Shown: piece by piece, positions 22,801-34,200 of the stretch
Layout: each line of letters opens with the position of its first letter
How positions within the stretch are numbered: the first letter of the stretch is position 1
Source of the DNA: Voacanga thouarsii
Lineage: Eukaryota > Streptophyta > Magnoliopsida > Gentianales > Apocynaceae
Length of the DNA: 64,000 nucleotides
NCBI GenBank assembly: GCA_026120185.1
Contig: JANUWF010003376.1
Coordinates: 2,418,001 to 2,482,000, forward strand
Reading direction: 5' to 3'
The notes under the pieces: model-generated
The model's input: the letters and a program-made list of their open reading frames with translations, nothing else
What the model was told of the DNA's origin: nothing
Database searches by the model: none
Position numbers and translations under genes: made by a program

Positions 22801-25351
22801 TTTGATCTTTGTACTAGCTCATATTAGAGGTAAACGACCCCAAGTAACCTAGCTAGTTCTGGGGATTGTCTTACTTCAAACAGGGCGGCAGAACATTGAG
22901 AGAAGTCGTCCTAGCTAGCCATTTAGCACTTGGCAATTGCTGCGTCTATGGGTGCTTTTTATTTTGAGTTATTTGCTAAATGTAGACGGCAACACACGGT
23001 GTATTTGACTCCTTGCTGCCTCAATGGTAATTGACATCAGGATTGGGACCCCTGAATGTTCCAATATGGGTATTCTGGTTAATTTATGAATACTCGATTT
23101 TAAAATTACCATTTTCTAAAAATCGAGTAAGGGTAAGATGATTCGAATACCCTCAAAAAGTATTTTGGAATTGGGTATGGGTAAAATGACTCGAATGCCA
23201 TTAAAAAATGACTTCTGTGATCGAGTATGGGGAAAACGACCCGAACACTCTTGGAAATATGTTTTGATGTGTGAATAGAACTTTTTATCCTATTTCAATA
23301 TAATTTTAGAAAATGACCTCTCGTGATGAGATTGGCTTTTGGATAACGACTTTTGATCCTTAAAATTATTTTGTTAGCCTGATATGCCTATGGAATGAAT
23401 TGATTGGCTCTGCAGAGCCTATGTGAATAATGATCTGATTTGTGAATCAGTGGGATCAAATTCTGAAAAATGTGATTTTGCCCAAAAAATGTTTTGATTT
23501 GAAAATTCTGTGAGATCAGATAACCCTCTGGCCTGATTAGTTGGAAGGGGTTGGTCTTGGTAACGCTGACTACTCAGCAGGACTTTGATCTTTGTACTAG
23601 CTCATATTAGAGGTAAACGACCCCAAGTAACCTAGCTAGTTCTGGGGATTGTCTTACTTCAAACAGGGCGGCAGAACATTGAGAAAAGTCATCCTAGCTA
23701 GCCATTTAGCACTTGGCAATTGCTGCGTCTCTGGGTGCTTTTTATTTTGAGTTATTTGCTAAATGTAGACGGCAACACACGGTGTATTTGACTCCTTGCC
23801 GCCTCAATGGTAATTGACGTCAGGATTGGGACCCCTGAATGTTCCAATACGGGTATTCTGGTTAATTTATGAATACTCGATTTTAAAATTACCATTTTCT
23901 AAAAATCGAGTAAGGGTAAGATGATTCGAATACCCTCAAAAAGTCTTTTGGAATTGGGCATGGGTAAAATGACTCGAATGCCATTGGTAAATGACTTCTG
24001 TGATCGAGTATGGGGAAAATGACCCAAACACTCTTGGAAATATGTTTTGATGTGTGAATAGAACTTTTTATCCTATTTCAATATAATTTTGGAAAATGAC
24101 CTCTCGTGATGAGATTGGCTTTTGGATAACGACTTTTGATCCTTAAAATTATTTTGTTAGCCTGATATGCCTATGGAATGAATTGATTAGCTCTGTAGAG
24201 CCTATGTGAATAATGATCTAACTTGCGAGTCAGTGGAATCAAATTTTAGAAAGTGTGATTTTGCCCCAAAAATGTTTTGATTTAAAAATTCTGTGGGATC
24301 AGATAACCCTCTGGCTTGATCAGTCGGAAACGATTGGTCTTGGTAACGTTGAGTACTCAGCAAGGACTTTGATCTTTGTACTAGCTCATGTTAGAAGTAG
24401 ACGACCCCAAGTAACCTAGCTAGTTCTAGGGATTGTCTTACTCCAAATAGTGCGACAGAACATTGAGATAAGTCGTCCTAGCTAGCCGTTTAGCACTTGG
24501 TTATTGCCACATGTACGGGTGCTTCTTATTTTGAGTCATTCGCTGAATGTTGGTGGGGACACTCGGTGTGTTTGACTCCTTGCCACCTCGATGGTAATTG
24601 ATGTCAGGATTGGGACCCCTGACTTATAGTGGTAAGTAAAAGATTGTTTGTTGCAGTACACTTGGTATGTTGTGGTATACCTAAGTAGAAGTACGCTGCG
24701 GTGTACTTATTCTGGTGATGCATGGTTGAGTACTAGAGGCTGCGGTCTCAATCTGCGGTCTCAATACAATGATGCGTGGTGCCAAAAGTATGGACTGCAG
24801 GACTTGCATACAAACTGACTTCTGTTGGAAAACTGCCTGTGATTTGAAAATTGGGGCAATGATTTGTAAGTAAAATCAGTTTGCCAAAAATGTTTGAGTT
24901 CTGATTAAACTCTTCTTTAGAGAGTTTTGGAATTGTTTACAGTGAACAAATGATATGCTATTCCACAAAAATTTTATATACCCTATTTTTTCATAAAGCA
25001 CTAGCACACACGGGACTCACTTGGTGATTCATCACTCACACGTGTCTTTTAACTTACCTTTTGTAGGATCCAGAGTTGAGCGAACCTACGAATAGAAGGA
25101 CAATACCATAGAGTCAGTAGTTTAGGTTTGGATAGCCTTTTGATCATATACTGTATTCTGTTATAAATAAGGATGACATGTATATGATATATGTATATAT
25201 GTGTCCATCAGTGGAGGATATTGTTGAGTCTGGACTTTGTATATGTATTACTTTATTGTTTTTGTTATAAAGATCCCTTGTCTGGAAAACTGGACGGGGC
25301 GACACCCGATATTGATATGCTTCCATTGTTGTCTTTAGTAGGGGTGTTACA
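19887..25351 (+). repeat. Gypsy-E 3' LTR, 5.5 kb with internal triplication
   Basis: It begins TGTAACACTCC after the polypurine tract and ends GGGGTGTTACA. Length is 5465 bp, which falls to about 3.9 kb if only one copy of the 783-bp unit is counted, close to the solo LTR at 55371-59451 (4081 bp). A purine-rich stretch at 20620-20710 precedes a splice-donor-like ACAAG|GTAAAA at 20769/20770. A conserved ACTTGGTGATTCATCACTC segment and T-rich TTTTGTAG end at 25066. Nothing in it looks protein coding. Confidence 0.87.
22273..24622 (+). repeat. Three tandem copies of a 783-bp unit
   Basis: Repeat starts are at about 22273, 23056 and 23839, measured from identical landmarks such as the AATGAATTGATT string at 22611, 23394 and 24177, spaced exactly 783. 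The stretch from about 22600 to 23380 is almost identical to the next 783 bases, while the first part of copy 1 and the last part of copy 3 are more diverged. That suggests an older single unit and later duplications by unequal exchange. Confidence 0.9.
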
Positions 25352-26220
25352 GATGGCATTTTTATTGTGTCTCATTTGGCATAAGAATTTGACTAAATCT
25401 TTTTAGTTGAGTTTGTTTTTAGGTAAACTTATATATTAGGTGTGAAATATCTACATCTTGAGAATTTGTATTAACCTTGTTAATGTTTTATTAAACTTTG
25501 TAACACTTGTTCTCTTGGGATTGGATAAGAAACTTCTGATGAAGTATAAATTAAGAATTATGGTTTATTTATATTCTATGATCTTCTAGCTAATCCTAAC
25601 TCTGGGTTTAAGTAAATGTGGATTGGGGCAAGAAAATGGGAGAATAGAGTGAAGTAAAGCAATAGGTGAAAATTTATTATTCACATATCTCTACTAGGCT
25701 TTTGTATTACTTTATCCCAAGAAAGAAAATAAGAGTTTAATGAGTGAAATCTAAAAGTTCAAGGATCCTTATTTACTCATCTCTAGTAGGCATTTATATT
25801 ACCCTACAGAAGTGAGAATATAGACCAATCCTTTGTTTACTACCTATGATTGTAGTGACTTTAGAAGTCACAAAACTTGAGTTAGCTCATTATTCCCTAT
25901 TTATATATATCACTTGGTTTGTATTCTTAACTTAGAAAAAAGGGTGGAACATGTTGAATAAGTTTGAGCATGTTTAATGCAAATAAGATTGCTTTAGTTA
26001 TTTCTATTATAATACAAAATAATTTACACAAAAATTAGCTTGGCCAATTAGGAGTTAGATTGAATTCTTAGATTAAAAGAGAGATAATACCTTTGCCATA
26101 TTTGCCAAATTTCTTCCAAAAATCTTATCTTGTTAAAATATGTTTTGAAAATAAGCCATTTACTTGAGGATTTTAATTCTTATTTGCTTGAGGATAAGCA
26201 AAAGCTTAAGTGTGGGGGAG
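25352..26220 (+). mobile_element. F2: internal 3' end of a non-autonomous LTR element
   Basis: This AT-rich stretch has no ORF worth calling. It ends with TTGCTTGAGGATAAGCAAAAG and then a polypurine AAGTGTGGGGGAG, followed by an LTR-like start TGATAATGG at 26221. Element F has the same ending at 60549-60585. The motif is characteristic of Athila/Tat-like gypsy elements and their non-coding relatives. The 5' side of F2 should lie left of gypsy-E, outside the window. Confidence 0.6.
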
Positions 26221-26511
26221 TGATAATGGTTCATTATATGCATATTTTACATATCATTTACACTTTAAAGTCTTTAAAATTCACTCTAGATTACTACTTA
26301 ATCATGCATTCTCTCCTTATTTAATGTTGATTGAAAAATCTTAAGATTAGATACGGATTCAATGAGAAAAGGACTGAAAAAGAGCTAAATTGATGCTATA
26401 TAAGGGCTTTGAGATCATAATACACATTGTTGTGCACCATCTGAGTTTCAGAAATGAATATTTTGGGAGCCTACAGCGCTGTGCACATCACCTTCCACAT
26501 CATCGAGCACC
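26221..26511 (+). repeat. F2 3' LTR, first part
   Basis: It starts TGATAATGG right after the polypurine tract. A TATAAGG box-like string lies near 26398. It is cut at 26511/26512 by the end of the gypsy-H LTR. The continuation is proposed at 48111-48840. Confidence 0.5.
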
Positions 26512-27998
26512 GGTAACACCCCACGACTACGTACCCTAAAAGGGCGGGGATGTCGCCCCGTTCCATAGGACAAGGGGTTTTTAAAACGAGGTATAAAAAT
26601 ACAAAGGCAACCTCCAAGAGCTTCAACTTAGATAAATAAAGAGATACTCTTATTACATCAGGCTCAACGTGGAGCAAAACGAAATAAAAACAATTAAGCG
26701 TTCAACAGCTTGAACAACAAATGCCTCATAAGCAAAGATGACAATAATTAGAAAAATTTCAACTATCAATGCGCCGCTGACTTGGCACAGTCTATCTCCA
26801 AAAAAACATGATGTAAAACAGTGTGAGAATAAATCTCAGTAAGTCCTGTGTGTGCACGTGGTGTTCTGAATAGTACGTGTATGCAAAGTGCAAAACATTT
26901 GTAGAAATATTTGGGCAAGTCATAAACAATCTCTTTTCGCAATGAGTGGGTTTTCCTCATTGTCACACTTTGTACAAAATAAATCCTCCACTCGAATAAA
27001 CAGTCATGTCACCACACGTTGGGCTCCATGAGAACAAAATGGCCAAGGCACCACACTTTGTGCACCTTGTCCGGACCAGATTACTACACGTTGGGCGTTC
27101 TGATCAAGGTGAGTGTACAGCTCACCGGGTGAGATACTCCTCCATCTCTACACCCAACAAAACCATTCGGGTGTCCATGCCGGGGATATATATAATACCA
27201 TACCAGGTACAAATGCTAGCTCGGACTGGCCTGACCAACCAACACTATCGTCTTTTCAAACAAAGTTCATCTTTTGGAGGTGGCCTCCTGCCAGAAGAAT
27301 TACGCTAGCCCTCCAAGACTAGTATTGTTAGCCTACCCTTATTGAGTACTCAATGAACATATCCGTCAATTCCTGATTCAAAATATTTCCAGACCTTGGC
27401 TTTGTACAACGTGATTTTCTTTAAAAGAGATTTCTAAAAGGTTAAGGAAAAGAATAGTTTTCTTGATAAAATCGTTAGTTTGATAAAACCGTTTAAAGAA
27501 TAAATATCCACGTTTACAACCCAAGTAAACATAGTTCAACAATAGCTTTACAAAGCTTCACAACATAGACTTGCCATCACAACATTTAACAAAAGAGTTT
27601 ATACAAAGACTTACCATCACAATATTTAACAAAAGAGTTTATGCAAGGACTTACTTCATATGCCTCAGATAAACGAGATAAATTCACAGCTCCCTTTCCT
27701 CAATTATCCTCCTGATCTAAACCATATAATATCATGATCAGGGTCTCAGTTAATCCAAACATGCTCTAATCTCTTTTATTTTCACAACAATTCACAATCC
27801 CCTATTTAATTCCAAGTAAACTATCAAATCCCCAAAGATCATATACCATGACCATATGTTCATCCCACTATTAGACATTATTAAACCTTACTTTCGGCAT
27901 CAAGGGTGGGTATTCCCTTACCTTGCAACAACCGGGTAATGAGGTCTCAATACTTCTATGGTGATTGTCCCGAGTTCGCTTGAAAAGAAGAAAAAAGC
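26512..27998 (-). repeat. Gypsy-H 3' LTR, part left of copia-C
   Basis: It aligns base for base with 44752 to about 46225 of the 5' LTR, including a GGGGCGACATCCCCGCCC string near 26540-26560 that also recurs, altered, at the ends of gypsy-E LTRs. It ends in the AAAGC target duplication of copia-C. A splice-acceptor-like T-rich tract ending GAG (minus strand) lies near 26796-26812. Confidence 0.88.
27994..27998. repeat. Target site duplication of copia-C, left copy
   Basis: AAAGC immediately precedes the 5' LTR and is repeated at 37204-37208 after the 3' LTR. The empty site is preserved in the other gypsy-H LTR near 46217-46221. Confidence 0.93.
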
Positions 27999-29412
27999 TG
28001 TTGGATTGTATGCCCTCTTAGACTAGGTTTCTGATGTAAAATCGAATTATTTAATAAAAGAATTTATTTTCAGAAATTGTTTGTGAATTTACTTTTTGTT
28101 TGTGCACGATTTTCGTTTGGAACAGACCCATTGTGTTTAAATATGTGATCCATGTGAATGGTGCTCTTTCACAGTAAGGTATGGATCACGGGTTATTTAA
28201 CATATAAACATTTGTTCTTAACCTATTGATGAGACTGGGAACCTCATCATGTTTAGGTTATTATGTTATGAATTCCAAATGGGGAATGGCTTACCTTTAG
28301 CCAGTGGGTAGTCCACTCACTTCATGATATAAGTGTATTTCGAATACGTAGAACGGGACCTGTAGTAGTGGTTTCTCAAAGTACTATATGGTAGAAACCT
28401 AGACTACTACCGCTACAGTGTGGATTAGTACTCTACGACTTGAGTATGAGTTGGTGGTCTAGCGAAGCTGGAAGCATATACTTTGATTTGCTGTAGTTGA
28501 GGTTCTATCATAGGGCCAATATACTTGCATGTTGGGTATGTGTGACTAGTTAGTTAAGACAGACTTATACAAGATAGTTTCTGCACTATATCGCCCCTTG
28601 TGGTTGTCCGAATGGTCTAAATTATCCAAGGCCCTGGGAAACATAACTTGGATGTTTGCTTTAGGGTAGCTCCCTTGGAAAGCGAAAACACTCCAGGAAG
28701 TCGTGGATCATTGGACTAGAAGCCTAAGGATGGTAGATGTCATTTAGAGGGGTGTTAGTACACTTCTTCCTCTCTAAATGTACGGCGATGTATAGAGGGG
28801 TATTTTAGTCATTTCACCTGTAGGTCGGAGACTTTGCTAACGCAGCATTGTCCTTGGGGTTAATATTTCCTTATGGTGATATTAGGAAATATTTAAAATG
28901 CAAAATACAGCTATCTATATAGCAGGGGTATTTTGGTCATTTTAGCAGACAAGGCGATGTGTCTTTTTGGTCCTCGGGATAGCCCGTAAGTCCTAACTAT
29001 TTTTGGGTTGAGGAATTGGTCTCAGTTGAAGAGGATTTTATTTTATTTTGTTTTATTTTATTTTATTCAGGAAGTCTAATTTATTATTGGACTGGAATAA
29101 AATAAATAAATAAATAAATAAAATAGAAGTTGAGAGAAATTAATTATCTAATTTATTTGGTTAATTAATTATTCAGGGCTTAGGTCCAGTATGAATAATT
29201 AAGAAATTAACCTGGGCTTAAATTAGGGGAAATAATTAATGTTTAATTATTTATTGGGTTATTTAATCTGTTCCTACGCAACCTAGGAGGGTTAAGGAAC
29301 GCAAAGGTATGATCTTCACGCTTCCGCATGGCCTTTATGGCTTGCGTTTTAATTTTTCTCTCTTTTTTTTTTTTTTTTCATCCTTGGCTCCCTGTTTCTG
29401 CATTTTCCATCA
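27999..29412 (+). repeat. Copia-C 5' LTR with 629-bp internal deletion
   Basis: It is 1414 bp against 2028 bp in the 3' LTR. The missing part corresponds to 36428-37056, with AA shared at the junction near 29264-29267. The deletion removes the TATA-like box, the presumed start of transcription and the ATG of the leader exon. The last codons of the exon and the donor AAAG|GTATGA (29306/29307) remain. Since both LTRs are identical at insertion, the loss came after integration. Confidence 0.9.
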
Positions 29413-29415
29413 AAG

Positions 29416-29430
29416 TGGTATCAGAGCCAT
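29416..29430 (+). other. Copia-C primer binding site (initiator Met tRNA)
   Basis: TGGTATCAGAGCCAT begins three bases after the LTR end. It is complementary to the 3' end of plant initiator methionine tRNA. Confidence 0.93.
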
Positions 29431-31255
29431 TGGTTTTGATCAATATAGGGAGCATGGTAGTTAATAAAATGGAGAAGATGATTAAACCTGTGATCCTTCG
29501 CTGTTTTGGTATGGGATAGGTGGATTTGTAAGCTTCACAGTGGAAGCATAGGATCTCTGTAATTTTTTTTTGGCTTTGGTGTTTTAATCGTGTAAACCCA
29601 ATTTTAATGGGTTTAGGCGGTTCTGTTTTTGTTTTGGATGTTTTTTGTAAGTCAAAATGTCCAAAGAAGCCAAAGAAATAAGAAAGAAATCGAAAAAGGA
29701 AGCTTCTGCAAATTCGCGTGCGGACAGTGGAAAAAACGAAGAAGATAACACTGTTCATAAGCCGCCGAGCCGCCTTCGAGCCTCCGAGCCGAGCTGCAAG
29801 ATCTGTGAGTGGAGCCGTGCTGCTAGAGCCGCGAAGCCGAGCCAATTGCATGTGAATTGAAGCCGAATCAATTTGATGATGCAATTGAAATTCAATTGGC
29901 GCGCGGGTAATCGGGCGAGTTTGCGGGTCGGCAGCAGAGGAGAACCGGGCGCAGGCGTGGGCGCGGGGCACTCGGGCGGGCGGGTCGCGTCTTGGCGGGT
30001 TGAGGCGCGTCTGATCTGGTGCGGCTGGTGCACCGGGGGGGGGGGCGGTGGACCGCAGGCCACGCGGGCGTGGATCCAGGGCGGCGCGGTGCAGTGGACC
30101 GCCAGAGTTTTTTCTGCAATTTATTATTATTATTATTATTATTTTCTTTTTCGTTTTGGGTCCCATACCAGGCGAAGTTAATATTTTTGCAATATTTATA
30201 TTCTTGGAATATATTTGCATGAAAAATATTTGTAAGGGATTTTAGGATTAAACAAGATCATTAATTAATTAATTAATGTGTTTAATTCTATTATTTGGGC
30301 ACTTAGGTTTAAAAAATAGAAAAGCATGAAAACGTTTATTGTTTTCTAGCATGCTATTTTTTTTTATGTACCTATGTGTGTTTTTTCTCAAAGACCAAAG
30401 TCATTGGGAACCTTTTGTTTTGGCAAGGAAAAATATTTTTCTTTAAAAACTAAATGGTTATTTTAATTGGTACAAAAATTAATCATTAAATATTTTCTCA
30501 AAGGATTTAATCCTTGACATAGAAAATATATTGGATTTAGATATTTTTGTAAATTAAAGTGGAGAGCCATTTTGTTTTGTTTTGGACTAGAAAAATGATT
30601 TTGTCAAATAAACTTGAGACCGAAGTCTCTAGAAAGTTTTAATTGGAAAATTTTTGAAATCATTAAGTTTTAACTTATATAAAATTAGTCCATGGAGGAA
30701 ATCTCTCAAAGGATATAAGCCTTGACATAGAGATTTTATTGGACTTAGATATTTTATTTTTGAGTTAAGAAAAACTTAATGGAAATTTCAAAAGGATATT
30801 TTCCAGAAAACCTTTATTTTAAAAGACTAAGTGGGAGAGGGGTTCCAATGGCCCCACGGCTTCCATCACGGTCCTCATTAGAGATCGTGGATCCCCTCGC
30901 GTCACCCTAGGAGTGAACCCGTATAGGATGGGGATACCACAAGGATCTAGATCTAATGGAAGGATGTAATTAATAATCCGGGGCACGTACTATGATCGGC
31001 CAGCCCACGTTGGAGGTTATAGTGCGAGGTATGTCCATAGGAAATGAGAGGATACGGCCATCCCACGATGGAGTTATTCTCTAGATCATTACCTAGAAGG
31101 GAAATTAATTTGCGGTGGTTAATACACTTAGCTTAGGAAACTGTTAATCTTCCCAAGAAGCTATGTCAGTTTTCCTAAGAGCCAAATTATTTTCAGAGCA
31201 CAAATTTCATTTTGTTTTCACAAACTAATTTCTTTCTTTTATTTTCGATTTTCAG
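29431..31255 (+). other. Copia-C untranslated leader (putative intron, 3' part)
   Basis: A GC-rich, CpG-rich block at about 29755-30115 is followed by an ATT microsatellite (30118-30144) and then the conserved leader shared with A and B (from about 30150). That includes the GC-richer island near 30835-31045. It ends in a pyrimidine-rich tract and CAG at 31253-31255. Small ORFs in the GC block (for example 29657-29860) have no support as genes; a leader with less GC occupies the same place in copia-B. Confidence 0.75.
30118..30144. repeat. ATT trinucleotide microsatellite
   Basis: About eight TTA/ATT units mark the boundary between the GC-rich block and the conserved copia-C leader. Confidence 0.85.
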
Positions 31256-34200
31256 AAATGGTGGGAGGTTCTTTTAGTCCATTGGCCGTTATTCTCAGGG
31301 AGAATAAGTTAACGGGTCCAAACTATGTGGACTGGAAAAGGAACCTGGACATAATACTCACAGCCGAGGAGTATAAGTATGTCCTTTACGAAACCTGCCT
31401 CGTTATCGGGGAAGGTTCCACCGTCGAAGAGCGAGAGGCTGAAAAGGCATGGAAGAAAGCTGACGAAATGGCACGTTGCTATATGTTAGCTTCCATGTCT
31501 AATGTGCTCCAGTCAAAACACGAGCACATGGCTTCTTCATATGACATAAGTCAATTGTTGGCAACTATGTTCGCGGACAAGAGCCGGCCCGTAAGGCAGG
31601 AGGCTCTTCGAACAATTGTAAACACTAAGATGGCTGAGGGAGCATCAGTCCGAGAGCATATGCTCAAGATGATTGCTGCTTTCGAGGAGGCAGAAATCTT
31701 AGGGGCTGTCATTGACCCCGAGAGCCAAGTGGACATGGTTCTCAAATCTCTACCGGGCTCTTTCACTCAGTTCAAGTTATACTATAACATGAACAAGTTG
31801 AACATGAGTTTGACTGAACTGATGAAGGAGCTCTAGATGGCGGAGAAGGTCATGAAACCGCAGTCTAAGGCATGATTGCTAAGGCCTCTTCTTCAAGAAC
31901 TGGGCCTAAGCCCAGAAAGTTCAAGAGGAAGAAGGGGAATGCAGCAGCCCAGCCCAAGAACCAGCCCAAGGACAAACCAAAGGGCAAGTGCTTCAAGTGT
32001 GGAAAGAAGGGACAACTGGAAAAAGAGTGTCCGAGATCTTCGAGGCCAAGAAAAACCCCACAGGTAATGTTTACTATCAAGAGTCTATATCAATGGTAGG
32101 ATCAACTTCCACTTGGATTGTTGATTCAGGAGCCACTGATCATATCTATAACTCCTTGCAGGGGTTTAGGAAGATAAGAAGACTCAAGAAGGGCGAACAT
32201 GGGCTTCGAGTAGGTAATGGAGCACAAGTCTGGGCCCTTGCACTGGGAGAGCTAGATCTTATTTTTTTATTGTAATAAGATAGTGGTTTTAAAAGACATT
32301 TTATATGTACCTGGTTTTCGTCAGAATTTAATTTCAGTTGCAAAACTTATTAATCAAGGATATTCTGTATCTTTCCATTCTAGTATTTCTATCAGTAGAG
32401 ATGGAGAAATTTTATGTACTGGGCACATGTATGGAAATTTGTTCTTTTTAAACCATATTAACAACCAATCAAATAACGCTCTGTCTGAACCTTTAACTAA
32501 GAAGAGAAAGACCAATATCAATGATTCATACCGTTGGCATCTGAGGTTGGGTCATATTAACTCGACCAGGATTCAGAGGCTAATCCATGATGGGCTTTTG
32601 GGCTCATTGAGATTGGAAAGTTGGCCTCAGTGTAAATCCTGCCTGATGGGAAAAATGACCAAAAGGTCTTTTACACCAAAGGCGGATAGAGCCAAGGAGG
32701 TGTTGAGTCTTGTTCACACTGATATGTGCGGTCCATTGTCTACACCAGCTAGGGGAGGTTTTGAGTACTTCATCACTTTCACGGATGATTGTACGAGGTA
32801 TGGTTACATTTACCTGATGAGACGCAAGTCTGACTCTTTTGACAAGTTCAAAGAGTTTAAGGCTGAAGTGGAGCATCGGACAGGTAAATTAATCAAAACC
32901 TTACGATCGGATCGTGGTGGAGAGTACCTCCTAGGTGAATTCAAGGACAACATGGTACATCATGGGATAGTATCCAAGCTCTCTGCGCCAGGAACCCCCG
33001 ACGAACGGAGTAGGCGAGAGAAGGAACGGGACGTTGATGGAAATGGTCCGAAGCATGATGTCTCATGCTACTCTTCCGAGTATCCTTACGGGGATATGCC
33101 ACGGAAACAGCTGCATATATTCGAACTTGGTGCCTTCCAAGTCGGTACCTAGGACTCCCTATGAGATGTGGATGGGCGTAAGTAAAGTCCGAATCATCTC
33201 GGGATTTGGGGGTGTCCGACTTATGTACTGATCAAGGGAGACAAGTTGGAACCAAGATCAGAATTATGCTATTTTGTTGGGTATCCAAAAGGGACAAAAG
33301 GAGGCTACTTTTATCATCCTAAGGAGCAGAAGGTACTAGTCAGTACCAATGCTAGATACTTGGAAGATGATCAAAGTACTTCCACTAAAGGTTCAACGAG
33401 GTTGGAACTTCAGGAGAAGTTATCTACGGAATCAACTTCTTCTGACCCGATTTTGGAACAAGAAGAGGCATAGCCTCAAGAGCTCAGTGCAAATGGAGCC
33501 TCGTCGTAGTGGGAGAGTGTCTAGGGTTCGGATAGATGGATGGAGAAGCCTTTGAGCTGGTTTCCGACCATCGGGAACAAGACCCCGCTAGATACGAGGA
33601 GGCTATTGTCGATACCGATGCAAATACGTGGCATGAAGTAATGAAAGCGAGATTGAGTCTATGTACCTCAATCGGGTTTGGGATCTTGTAGCTTCACTCG
33701 AAGGGATAAAACCCATTGGGTGCAAGTGGGTATACAAGAGGAAGAGAGGAGCGGATGGGAAGGTGGAAACCTTCAAAGCTAGGCTTGTGGCGAAAGGGTA
33801 TACTCAGAAAGAGGGTATCGACTATGAGGAAACCTTTTCCCCGGTAGCCATGCTTAAATCCATTCACATCCTCCTTGCCATCGCCTATCACTATGACCAC
33901 GAGATATGGCAAATGGATGTCAAGACGGCATTCTTGAATGGCCATCTTAGCGAAGACATCTATATGTCCTAACCGGAAGGCTTCATTGCTGAAGGCTAGG
34001 AACACATGGTCTGCAAGCTTAAGAAGTCCATTTATGGACTTAAGCAGGCATCAAGAGCATGGAACATTCGTTTTGATGAGACTGTAAAGTCCTATGGTTT
34101 TATTCAAAATGAAGATGAACCATGCGTGTACAGGAAACTTGAAGGCATCAATGTGGTTTTTCTTGTCCTGTATGTGGATGACATTCTACTCATTGAAAAT

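Larger units (their letters stand above)
13399..25351 (+). mobile_element. Gypsy-E, Ty3/gypsy Del/Tekay-type chromovirus
   Basis: The element has a 5' LTR (right part only, 13399-15212), a degenerate primer binding site, an acidic ORF, gag, protease, RT, integrase and chromodomain, a polypurine tract and a 3' LTR at 19887-25351. The order protease, RT, integrase and a C-terminal chromodomain identify a chromovirus. The left 1.8 kb or so of the 5' LTR should lie left of copia-B, outside the window. LTR divergence is visibly high, so the insertion is old. The right flank is an F2-type element. Confidence 0.88.

Noticed and set aside
22273..24622. CRISPR-like or satellite array
   Set aside because: Three 783-bp units without spacers, wholly inside an LTR, in plant DNA. 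It is a local duplication, not a CRISPR array or an established satellite.
27006..27308. 100-codon plus-strand ORF repeated at 45228-45530
   Set aside because: It is antisense within the gypsy-H LTRs and is present twice only through LTR duplication. No sign of coding constraint is seen.
29416..29430. A tRNA gene
   Set aside because: Only the complement of the tRNA 3' end is present, right after an LTR, which is a primer binding site.
29657..29860. Plus-strand ORF of 67 codons with a Lys/Glu-rich start in the copia-C leader
   Set aside because: It lies in the fast-diverging GC-rich leader, has no counterpart in copia-A or B, and would be inside the putative intron.
29378..30220. A 280-codon open frame on the minus strand across the copia-C LTR end, primer site and leader
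   Set aside because: It is antisense to the element, crosses the primer binding site and LTR boundary, and owes its length to the GC-rich block. No family motif is seen and the homologous part of copia-B is not open.
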